DNA of 64,000 bases from Massariosphaeria phaeospora (lineage: Eukaryota; Ascomycota; Dothideomycetes; Pleosporales). Positions within the stretch are counted from its first letter, which is position 1, and the number at the start of each line of letters is the position of its first letter. The notes beneath the pieces are model-generated. The model saw nothing but the letters and a program-made list of their open reading frames with translations. It was not told the DNA's origin and searched no databases. The stretch covers positions 124,001 through 188,000 of the forward strand of contig JAADJZ010000024.1 in NCBI GenBank assembly GCA_011032825.1, given 5' to 3'. Position numbers and translations under genes: made by a program. Shown here one piece after another: positions 44,970-57,367 of this stretch.

Positions 44970-47900
44970 CTTAGTTACTTACTAACTACTACAAATAGTT
45001 TTTTGTTCGAAGACGTATATGTTCGTATTCGACATTGTCGGAAACTAAAGTAGAAAGCATGAAAAATTTCGACAATCTGAGTTGTTCAGGCAAATCTAAC
45101 TATCTATGCCGACTACGCCGTCGTTGCGTGGGGCACTAAGACGTTCGACGTATTATCTTAGTTAAAGTGAATGAGGTTGTCTTCTTGTTGATGTCAGTCC
45201 GCTAGACCTACCTGTACGTCAGAATAACCATTAATTGTCAGACTCGCAACAGTCTTTAGATTGATGACGCAACCATCAAAGCGGTCTGTGTCAGCATCGA
45301 ATCCCAAGTTTGCGCTTCGTACAAGTGAGGCTCTTGCGCTTAGCGATCAGGTTAGCGGCCGCAATTCGGAACCTAACCGTGTGGAAGAAGACGGCTACGA
45401 TTCGTCCACATCCTATAATGGCGTTGCCAACCTCCGATCTCGACCAAGTTGTCAAATGGTGTTGATATTACGCGTGTTGGCTAACATGATGGGCGGAACC
45501 GAAGCTGGATGGTTGGCGAGGCAAGCTTCCATCGCAACACCATGGTGGGGCACAGGGACGACTAAGGCGCAGATCGCGGGATCTGGCAGGATCGTTTCAG
45601 TGTTCTTCAAGTCCGATGATGTCGATCTGGAGACTAGCTCGTAGCGCGAGGATAGAAATCTGGCCGTGGACGAATGGAAAACTAGAGGGGGGCCTTAGAG
45701 AGTAGCTTGGGGGTGTGCTGGACGCTATCAAGCCGTAGCTAAATAGCTAAGCATTATTTGTTGTAGGCGGTGAAGTAATGCGAAAAAGTAAAACTTGTAA
45801 CACGATGTTCAAAGCTGATAGCAGCGGCTTCGGAGATCAAGTATCCAGTGGCAAGCGTGGCAATTACCGGACTAGATTGGTTGTTACATGGTTGCGGAGA
45901 GCGAGGCCAGAGGACGGAAGGATGCATCAGGAAACGTTGATGTCCGCGCGCGGATAGCGAACACGTTGTATGATGAGATGCCCCGTCTACCCATCCAGGA
46001 CTTGGAACTGGAGTTTGGGTCGATAGGAAGAGTGATAGGTCGAAGCACCGGGATAGTATCCAGATGTCCCAGTGCAGCACCTGAGTGTGCTGCAGGGACA
46101 TCACTCTCGAGTAATTGATGCAACCTATGGTGATGCGTGTTTCAGCTGTCTTTTATTACAACATGCGAACGTCGGAAATAGATTGTGCCGGCACCGGAGG
46201 ACGTGGTGCGCAATCTATCATCTGGCGGTCTGTGTTGAGGTCCGTACTCGGCTACGGTAGCCACGACAAGCCGCCAAGGGAGCATGCATGTGCAGGGGTG
46301 TGTCCTCTCGTTCGTACCGTTCGGCGTTGACAAGATACTGCACGGTTCTCAGCCTTAGCCTCAGATACCAAGAGCGCCTGTAAAGGGTGTTTGTCGCTTC
46401 CGGCGCTGCACGTCAAGTCTAGCGGTGAGACCCTTTGCAAAGCCGAAGCCGCCCTGGTATCACACGGCAGACAATAAAATCAGACGTTGGAAAAGGGTAG
46501 GGGGTTCATCGCCTGGGGGGTGTGGGCCAGAGAAGGGCCTAGACCGCCGACACGGCCATGAACAAGTGAGCGAGAGGTGTCGGCGACGAGAGTGAGGTAA
46601 CACGCGTAATCGACTAACGTCAAAAACAACAAGACAGGGCCGTGGGACGACGTGGTGGCATATGGTGGATAGTTTGGCAAGGCCACGATGTTTCGAGCGA
46701 GGGGCATGGTGTTGCGGGGCTTGCCGGCCCCGAACTCACCGCCCGGGCAAGGATGGCACTTGTCACTGGCCTCGCTTCCATCTCGTAATAGGCAAGTGGG
46801 GTGAATATTTTGATAATGCGCAGATCATGGACAGCAACACAGCGAACGTGGCCGCGAGCCGCTGCAGCAAGGCCGATAGCGTGAGTGTTGGTTCCAGCGA
46901 CCAGCAGGCGACTCTTGTCATCCGTTGCGCAGAGTGCTACGCCGTGCGACCCCAATTGCGTCCGCTGTCAGCGCTGGCAGGCGCAATGCGTGGAGCTCAG
47001 ATAATATGGCCATGGCGGCAAAAAGTCTGGGGCGCATGTCATCCCACGGGGCCCACGTTGCCACGGTCGAATCGTTGCGACAATTCGGAATTTCGGAGTG
47101 CTCGTCGTTAGCGGGAGCTGGCTCACAAGGGTGCAGTGCCCTTGCGGTTGCGAATCACCTCGCGTTGCCCCGCGATAGCCGCACGCCATACCACGGCGTT
47201 GCGGGCACCGGACGAGCTTCGCTAGAAGTGTCCCTTGCTCGACGTCACCTGGACAGCTCGTGGACTGCCGTTCTCGGGGCAGCCGGGTGTTCGACGGCCA
47301 TGGAGAGTAGGATAGGCGCTCGGTCTCTTCGACATAGGTATCAACTGGTGCGAAGGATGCGCCGTCGTCGGTAGGCGCGGGTCAGGGTCCAGTGAGAAGG
47401 GGTGTCTGGTCCCGCAGCACGACCCCCCATGTGACGCGATCCGCAGTTGGTGTGACATGAATAGCTCGACCAACAGTGTGGTCGGCCAACTTTGTCTCCG
47501 CCGAGCCTCGTTCTGGCGAGCTTCTTTCTGCTCTTCTGGCTTGCGAGCGCAGAGATGTCTGGTGTTTGCACGTCTTCCCGCGCCTTCTCTTGCTGCAGCA
47601 TGGCGTCAGGCTGGGCCCCTCGAGGAGCCGTTGTCGTCCTGCATTGGCCCGATTCTGGAGGGCTCAAATTTGATGTCGGCTAGCGTGGCTGCGGGTGCGC
47701 TCGGCCAAGAAAACACCATGGGCTGCGTGCAGGGAACCATTGCCAAACGGGATGCCTATCACGACGTCCCCGTGCTGGCGGGTCGCGGGCAGTCGCAGCA
47801 CCCTCGACGGCAGCAGGCATATCTGCGGTGGAGGCGGTGAGGACTAGGGGCAGCGCCAGCCTGGAGGGGCACTGAAGGGTGCAGAGGTCGACGACAGAAG

Positions 47901-49035
47901 ATGGCTTCGGAGGAGGCCACGATGTGTGCTCGAGCAATGCGGATGTACACTTGCTGCTGTCACGGCCGTGGTCAGATTCATATCCAGCGGACAGACACAC
48001 ACACAGGTGCAGCGCGGGCTGGACGCGCAGCCGGGATGTGCGTGCGGCCGGCGGCGTGTGATTGGCGCAGGTGACGGGGCGCCATCGACGCATCCATGCT
48101 CATGCTCATGCCCTTCCGCTCGCCTTTGGCCGGCTTCGACCACCTCCCCCCCGTCTTCACCGCGACACCCTCTCCGTGGCGGCCGTCTTCGCTCCTCGAC
48201 CGCAGAGCGTCAGTCAACCCCCAGGGACCGGCCACGATAGACTGCAAGCTGGGTCTGTCGCTACCGCTGCCGCTGCCGTTGCTGTTGCCGTGAGCCCCTC
48301 CTCGCCGCGGTCCGCTGCTCGGAAAACCCTCTAATTTCTCGACATACGGCCGCCTCCCCACCAGACGTGCCTGCCTTTTTTCTGCTGGTGTTGTTGACAA
48401 ACACGCCCCTGCGCCCCCAGCAGCAGCGCAAAAAATATTTTCTGCCTGCCGTGCTCACCGCGTGCGCTCGTTGGCCGCCGCTCTCTTCCTGGCGCGTCTG
48501 GTCTGTCTTCCGGGGCTGGCTATCGGCGTCTGCTGCATACCGCCCTGCACCTCTCTTTGGCCCGTCTCCAAGCTCGTCTCTTGGCCTGCTCAGTTTGTGC
48601 CATCTCCCGCCGCCGCCTGTGTGGACTGCTTCCCTGCGCCGCTACTGCATATTAGCTGCTTCGTCCGCCATCTCGTTGCTCGTCACCTAGGTCCCTCCAC
48701 CTAGGGCAGCAGGAGGAACTTTTACGGTACGTCTCGATGATTCTCCTCTCCCCGCGCCTGCCAAGGCTTGCATGAGAGCCGCAACACCATCTATGCCCCC
48801 ACCATCTACTGTACACTACACCCGATTTGCTGACCATCGAGCTTCATAGGCGGCTGCAGTCTACGGCGAAGCCCCTCGCGAGCCACTCACGACGACCCCA
48901 TCCCGAAGGAGTAATAAACTCTTCCACATCGCCCTTCCTTCACGAGTAACCTGTATCGTGGCCGATTCCCTAGGTCTCCGAGTACAAATAGCGGCCCCGG
49001 TCCCATATGCAGTTGTGCTCTGCTAGCAAAAAGTC

Positions 49036-51615
49036 ATGGATACCGAGGATGGACAAGTCTTCATAAAGGTATGGACTCTCTCTACGCTGGCGGCGGTGTG
49101 ATTTGCGGGCATCAAACTTTTTCGGCCTCCTTATCGTGGTGGAAATTTAGCTGGAATCATCTACTGACACTTCCTGTAGAATCTAGCGTACTTTGTACGC
49201 ACTCACGAGAAAGCCCTCGCAAACGCCCTCCAGCTGCAGCGACAAGCACCTAAACATGGCCAAGACAATTCCGTCTCCACGTCGTCACCCACGGTTACAT
49301 CCAACGCCTCCGCCTCCTCAACCTCAAGCGTCTGGGCCGCCGCCCTTTCTCTCCCTTCCCTCACTTTCACCTCACAAACGATCAGACCTGCGAAGCTCAC
49401 CCTGACCCCACACCACCTGTTCTACCTATTGTCACGCTTCGAGGAACTGAGCATCCCAGTCGGGCCCATGAATGTGCGTTTGGAGAACATACACACTGAC
49501 GCATCGCCGACCAACTATGTGTCTTTCCTTAGCAAGGCGCAACGGAACAAGACACGGTCCTCCGATCGCGACTCAGTACACTCGGTCTCCAGCATACGCA
49601 GCGTCATGTCAGGCATGTCCTCCCTTTGGTCTTCGCTCCGTCTTTCATCCAACAGCGCAGCCAAGGCCGAAAAGCAGAAAGCCCAGATCCAGGAGGACTT
49701 GAAATACCTGTTCTCAGCCTTCACCAAAATCCCATGTCTAAGACTGGCTCCTGATCACAAGGCTCGCCTTATCGCGGGGTACGAAGAGTTTCCCTTTGAC
49801 AGTGCGGTGCCTCTTTTCGCCTTCAAGAACGTCACCGCTCTTGAGATATACGATGTAGACTTCCGACAATTTTATGGTTGGGATCGACTAGCGGAGAACC
49901 TTCGCAGCCTCACAGTCAAGAGAGCTGGTGTAGATGACCCAGCAGATCTCTTGATCAATATTGTTCTGGATGACATTGACAAGAGACGCCGTCGCTCTGC
50001 CAAAGCGCCTCCTTCTCCCTCGGTCCCTTGGCCAGCCGCCAGTCAGTCTTTGAAGATTGCTCAGTTGGCCCAGTCAGAATCTCCCCCCATGTCTCCCACC
50101 GCCCCAGGCAAGCAAACCCCGAAGCTAAGAAACACCGCATCCACACACGATGGTAGCCAACGCAGCGCATCGCCCACGAGACCTCCTAGTGCTCGACCTG
50201 GATCAAATCACAACTACCGGACCAGCACGACCAACATTCGACGCTCATCAGGTAGCTCAGGCTCGAGTGTCCGATCAACTACTCCTCGTGGTAGTTCGTC
50301 AAATCTATTGTCGCTGGGCTGGTTCCCTTCGACTAAATGGAGATTCTTGAGGCACCTGAGCTTAGCTGACAATGCCCTCACCAGCATCTCAGTCACAAGC
50401 TTAGCTCCTCTAGCAAATACGCTGCAGTCGTTAGATTTATCTGCAAATCTTTTCACCGAGATTCCAGACAGTCTAGCGACCTTGTCGTCGCTGCGTGCTC
50501 TTAACCTCTCCAATTGTATGATTGAGACCCTCCACTCTCTAGGGCGAAACCCGCTTCCTGCGATTGCAACACTCAACCTGCGCAGCAATCGGCTGATATC
50601 TCTTGCTGGTATCGAACGTCTACTATCTCTGGAGCGCGTAGACCTAAGAGACAACAAACTAACAGATCCCACGGAAGTCGCACGGCTGACAGGTGTGCCA
50701 GAGATAACTGAGATCTATGTTAGCCGCAATCCGTTCTGCAAGTCATACAGTAACTACCGTGTGACGATCTTCAATCTCTTCCGCAAAACGCCTGGTTATC
50801 CAGAGGACATTGTCATTGACTCCACTGGACCGACTAGTGGCGAGAGAAAACAGCTGATTGATAGAGTGCCGGAACCTATCAATGTTCCAATCATGAAACC
50901 CCCCCATGAAGATGACCTGCCCCGAGCGCCGCATGTTCCGCCCAAAGTTGTCAAAGCGATCGATGCTACAGCTGATGCCGTTGAGACACCCAGACGGACA
51001 ACCTCACTCCAGCGTTCCAAGAGTGGGAAGAGTATATATACTGGATCTCAACGGAGAAAGAAGGGGCCCAAAAGGAGAGTCGTCGAGCTCTCACAGAGTG
51101 AGATTACGAAGCAGAGGATGGAATCGGATCTCGCTACCAATACGTATTCATCTAACTACGCCGCTTATACAGTAGAAACGCCAAAGCCAACCAAGTCTGC
51201 AGATGACGAAGTGGTCGATGATATGCCGCACTTTGACGAACCTCTTCCAACGGAAATTCAGGGTGATCCCGCCAAATGGACCACTTCACAAGAGCATAAC
51301 ACCACCCAAGCGCAGCACATTGGCCATCAGCAACTGCCCCCTCTTGATACTACGATATCAACGCAACCCACCCCGCAACGCGTCTCGAACCCTCCTGAGT
51401 TTGACGTTAGTAGTGACCTTTACAAGAAGAAGATTGAGGCTCTCCGAGAGGACTTCGGCAATACATGGCTAAGTGCCCTTGGAGACGAGAACTGGGAAAC
51501 TACATCTGTCACGAGTTTTCCCTCTGACCGCGGGTACTCTTCGCCTGCAATCAAGCCGAGTCTCCCCCGAACACCGAGTCAAGGCATCGTATCTGGAGGT
51601 CGTACGCTCGGCTGA
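49036..51615 (+). CDS. Leucine-rich repeat protein, fungal conserved type
   Basis: Exons 49036..49068 and 49180..51615 give 822 residues. The first exon encodes only MDTEDGQVFIK and the 111-bp intron ends CTGTAG. The N-terminal half has a conserved-looking block (LTPHHLFYLLSRFEEL, PTNYVSFLSK) followed by Ser-rich sequence. Leucine-rich repeats lie at about residues 435-560: LRHLSLADNALTSI, LQSLDLSANLFTEIP, LRALNLSNCMIETL, IATLNLRSNRLISL and LERVDLRDNKLTDP, then an LRR-cap-like YVSRNPFCKSYSNYRVTIFNLF. The C-terminal third is disordered with a basic patch (RRKKGPKRR). LRRs are protein-binding scaffolds. No specific partner or enzyme activity is visible. Confidence 0.85.
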
Positions 51616-53945
51616 TGGTACTCAATTCTTATCCTTATTAATTTTGCGATACCCACGATCTGCTTTCCCTTTCTCCAACCATGCTTCCCTCGCATGGCAC
51701 CGGGTACTGTCTGTATGGAAGTCTTTTCTACTGGGGGGGTGTTCTCTTGCTTATATTTCTTGCTGTTCTCTGTTTGGTAGACATCCCATTTGCGCATGGT
51801 GTTGGACGGTGTTTTGCTTTGAAGACTTTGGGAGCGTCGACGCCTTTCGCCCGTTGTATCGATATCTTCCGATGTTCACCCTACTCTCCTTCTTCTATTC
51901 TTTTTTCAATGGCGGCATTTTCCCCCGAAAAGGAACTGTTCTGGAAGCATTTTCGCGGTGCTGCATGTTGCTGCGTCGTCACGATTTTTCTGTATCATAT
52001 CTCATGTTCTGGCGCTTTTGTGGAATTATGCGAAGAATGGATCAACGGCCTATTCTTCTCTCTCTGTTTTCGATGGCAGTATCAGAGGGGGAAATTGCGA
52101 TTTGTGCCGTGCGGGCGAGGAGCGACAGGAGACGGTCGCGTCGCTCCATTTAGTAACAAGATAGTGTGGCACTGGATAATGGGCAGACGATGGATGGATG
52201 TGGATGGAATAGGTAGATGCAAACATCTACACGTAACAAGCTTGACTGTTCTGTTTCATTCTACCGACTGCAGGGCCGATAGTGATATTTAAGGTGCGAT
52301 CTGCAACCCCTGCATGGCCTAACATCGCATTATGCAGGTAAGTGAGTGAATAGCAAGGCACGTGAGACGTCGCCTGCTGTATTACTCCATCTACTTTTAT
52401 AATATAGAGCTGGTAGGTAATTAGGTATGGGTGACGATACTTGTGTGTTTCTCTTGATTCGTTGCGGCTTTCTGCCTGATTGGGGTAGTTCTTTGTTGAT
52501 CGATCGAACTTGCTGATTTGCGAGACCGGTCAGCAAAATAGGGCTGTGTTCGGTGCACACCCGGGCCTTGGAGCGGTCGGTGGAACGGCCGTTGCTTGCG
52601 TTGCGTGCATGCGTGCTGATTTTGTTGGGGGGAAAAGCGGCGCTGTATTGCGCTGTAGAAAGAAGAAGAGCCTAGACTTCCGAAAAGGTCTTGGAATACT
52701 GGGGCGGGGGAGGGACTCGAGGGTTCGGTGTGGTTCATTATTGGGTCTCTACCTAGGTAGAGGGAAGTATTGATGCAGTGCGGGCTAGATGTATGTGTTC
52801 ACTACAGGTTCGGGACGCAGGATAGCTAGTGTGAATGGGCGTAGGGGAATTAGTCAGCAGTCGGTCATGTCGCTGGGCGGCTGGCGCAAAATAGACGGCC
52901 GGTGTGAAGGGCTTTTGTAACGGGCGCGACGGTATGGTAAGGCGCAGGGCAGCTTGGAGACCGGGCCTGAGCGCCATGGCGGATTGGATTTTTAGGCCGC
53001 TGGGTGGGTGGGAGTGAAAGGGCTCTTCTGTCGCTCCAGGACTCCCTCGCCCGCACACCCTAAAACCCTCCTCGCTGCTGCCCCCTCGACAAACTCGGCC
53101 TATCGTCGAAGCCCAACCTCTTCCTCTGCTGCCACCCTGCGCACCCGAAACTCGACCTTCTGCCGCGTGTCCCCGTTCGGCCTAGCTTCTGCGCCTTTCG
53201 CATTCCGCCAAGGCTTTCGCTAGCCGCAGGAAACTCTCAAACCGACAGCAGGCCCAAAGCTGCAACCCTCGACACCCTCCACCAGCCCGCCCACACTCCC
53301 AAGCACACCCTTTCTAACGCTCGTCCTGCCCCGCAGAACCGAGCCCTCGATCGCCGACCCCGCGTCCTCGACACCGCGCAGATCCCCTCCGCGCCTGCTT
53401 TGGCGGTGAAGTCACTTCGCAGCATCCCACTCGACAGCCTCCGGCACAACAACGCCGCACCCTCCACACGCCGCCGCACGCCTCGCCTCCCGCCGCGAGC
53501 TGCCCCAGGTACCCTCTTGTTGCCATCCGCAATTGACCTTTGCAAGCCGTAGAAGTTGCTACTGTCGCGTGCTTCCGGCACCGCTGCCGGCTGCCTTCTG
53601 AGGGGCTTCGAGCCATTCTCCACACCGCGACCGCCGCCCCCAAACGGCTCCCACTCCAAGCTCATTCACTCCGAGCAGAGGTATGTTGTGACTTCCTACC
53701 CATATTTCACTCTTCCCCGGCGTGCTGCAACTGCGGGTCACTGGCGCGGCTGTGCTGGGAAGTGGCCCGAGTTGCGTCACTCAAAGCCCCCGAACGCCCA
53801 GATAACGGCCTGGCTGACACTATTGCGACACACAGGGACAACAACACACCACTCAGCGCGACAACTCTTCTCCACCCCAACCCGCGCGAGGTCACCCCTT
53901 GCATCCTTCAACACCCTTCCCGAAGCCAGCCAGTACCACCTAGCT
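51616..53945. other. Intergenic region, 2.3 kb
   Basis: 3' flank of the LRR gene, then a long upstream region of the phosphatase gene. The part 53030..53660 is strikingly C-rich on the plus strand, like a fungal pyrimidine-rich promoter or 5' leader. No other gene recognised. Confidence 0.5.
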
Positions 53946-55140
<1,195 letters not shown>

Positions 55141-57367
55141 CCCATCACTCTGAATCATTGCGAACTTCCCATGCAGCAGGTTCGGGCGTCGATAGGCAAT
55201 ATTGTATTGTTAAGCCCTCCCGAGACCGCCGCCGATTCAGCTTTGCGAACTCGTCCCCGCAGCCCCATCGATATCGTTCCCTACCTTCCTTCTCTGGCGC
55301 CCCAGATCCCCTCGACACCCGCGACCCTCACTTCTTTCCCAGCCCGTCTTGCTCGAATACTTGCGACGCAATCCACGAATACCACGGCTTCCCGATCGAC
55401 ATACTATAACGGCGGCTATGACGGGCTTTTGTACTTGAGCTGTTTCGTACTCGCAGACGAAAGAGGCACCGGTGTCAAGACTCTTCTTTGCGTTCGTAGC
55501 ATCTCGGCGGCCTTCGGCCGACGTCAAAAAAGATATGGCTTATGGTTGACATACGATTGACGGTTGTTCATTTCCTCGGATGTATATTTTCGGTTGGTCG
55601 TGTCGTCGGTTGTCGTCGGTTTGTTCAATCAAGAGCCTGGAGCACAGGAGGAGGAGGGATACGGGCATGGATGCGATGCGTAGTGGCGGCTTGTTTTCCT
55701 CTCTTCTGGCTTCTGGCGGTCAGGTTCCGGTCTCGATGGTGGTGGGAGGCGCGCTAATCATAGTCTGTCGTTTCCTTTTCTTTTTTACTTTTTCTTTCTT
55801 TTTCTGTCCGTTTTGCGCGTCTCTCTTGCAACGAACGAAAGAACGAGCGAACGAGAGCTTTTGGGCGGTGGGTGGGTGTAAGCTAAGTTAAGCTAGGCTA
55901 CGCTATGGAATAAGAATTCGGAGCCTCTGTTATCGTGTTTGAAACTTGGTCATTCTTCTGACCCGGCCTTTGCAGTGGAGGTGGTGAGATTAAGCCGAGA
56001 AAACATGATGAATTGAAAGTGCTTTATTTTCTTCCGGCTTCTTTTTGGCAGATAAGATGGGGATATGGACGGCGGGTCGGGGTGGGGGCGGGGCGATGCG
56101 GACAGAGGAAGGCATGAGTATGAGTGAGTATGGGAACGACAACAAAACATCACGTCACAGCTACCCTTCTTCTGCTTCCCATTTATTGTTCGGGTTTTCC
56201 GTGTGTTTTTCCTTGCGCGAAATGGGGGGTTTATTTTACTTGGGTTGGGGTTGGGTTGGTTTCCGTTGGGCTACATGCATGCAGACTTACTAACTGACCA
56301 ACTAATTGGTCCCTAACTGACTAACCTAACCTGCTGCTCTTTCTTAACTACCTACCTACTTACTTATTCCTTCTATGCGTGCTGCTGCCCGAAGGCGGGG
56401 GCGGGGGCGGGGGCATGTAATAGTACGTAATGTAATGGGATGGGGTGGGATGAGGTAGAGAGAGAGAGAGAGGTTACTGTTGATTGATTAGAAGGTAGGA
56501 GCTAAGGGTTGGAGAGATAGAGGGATGGATAGGTTTGTGTTTGTGGTTGTTGTTGTTGTTGTAGTTATAGGTCTGTAGAAGGGGTGGGGGCTTGTTTGGT
56601 AGGGATGTTTCTCTTGGGTCGGTTTTTTCGGTTTTTTAGGTGAGGTGAGGTAAGATGACGGGCGTGCTACGTGAGAAAGGAGAAGCGAAAGGAGGTAAGG
56701 CGAGAAGAGAAAGGTAAGGTAGAGAAAAGTAAGGTAAGGTAGAGAAAAGTAAGGTAAGGTAGATAGGATGTGTGCGCGGAATTAGACACCTAGGCGGTGG
56801 GTTTAGGGAGTAGAGAGTAGAGAGCGGGGGAGATAGGAACGAGGAAGAAGGGAAAGCAGCATAGGCTGTGTAGAGCATAGATAGCATTAGGGAGATAGAT
56901 GGTTGTGCAGGGGATATGGTAGGAGTTTATCTGTCTGATTTGTTTGATTCCATGTACAATGTGCAATGCGGTATGTGGTATGCTATAAGGGCGGGCCGCG
57001 GTATGCTATGCTATGCTATGGTACCAGCAGGAAGAAGCAGGAGTATGGGTCCAAGGACGAGGACAAGGACGAGGATAAGGACGAGGGCGAAAGGGGAGGA
57101 GGAACAGAGACAGATGAGGACAACGACAAGGACAAGGACAAAGAACGAAGACGAAGACTAGATTCGTGTGTGTGAGAAGCGATGTTTAGTATACGGGTAT
57201 ATACCAGATGGATTTGATCAAGAGTGAAATAGATGAGAGTTCTACGTACCCCGCGATTTTGCCAGACGCCGCCCAATGCCATGTAACGCCAAATCTACTC
57301 TTGTACACCAAAACCCTACGCAGTGCCCTATCGCACACCCCTACGAGTACACACCATTCCCACACCG
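55141..57367. other. Intergenic region between convergent genes, 2.2 kb
   Basis: Must contain the two 3' UTRs. Several simple repeats: G-rich runs near 56400, (GTAAG)n mixed with GAGAAAA at about 56712..56765 and AGGACGAGGACAAGG-type purine repeats at 57054..57150. No gene recognised. Confidence 0.5.
56712..56765. repeat. Tandem repeat, ~27-bp GTAAGGTAGAGAAAA unit
   Basis: Two to three copies of a compound unit made of GTAAG pentamers and GTAGAGAAAA. Confidence 0.65.

Larger units (their letters stand above)
43325..49035. other. Gene desert, 5.7 kb
   Basis: No gene I can support. The stretch has 3' flank sequence of the giant ORF, short AT-rich parts (44450..45250), a (GA)n tract at about 44931..44965, (TGCGG)n at 44371..44391, GC-rich stretches from 46600 to 48660 with open frames on both strands but no familiar motif, and the promoter of the LRR gene at its right end. 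Confidence 0.5.

Noticed and set aside
45264..45644. Open frame of 126 codons in the gene desert, plus strand
   Set aside because: No recognisable motif, no supporting splice pattern, and similar-length frames occur by chance nearby. A real orphan gene cannot be excluded.
46600..48660. Many overlapping open frames on both strands
   Set aside because: High GC lowers stop frequency in all frames. Translations are Arg/Pro/Cys-rich nonsense without domains.
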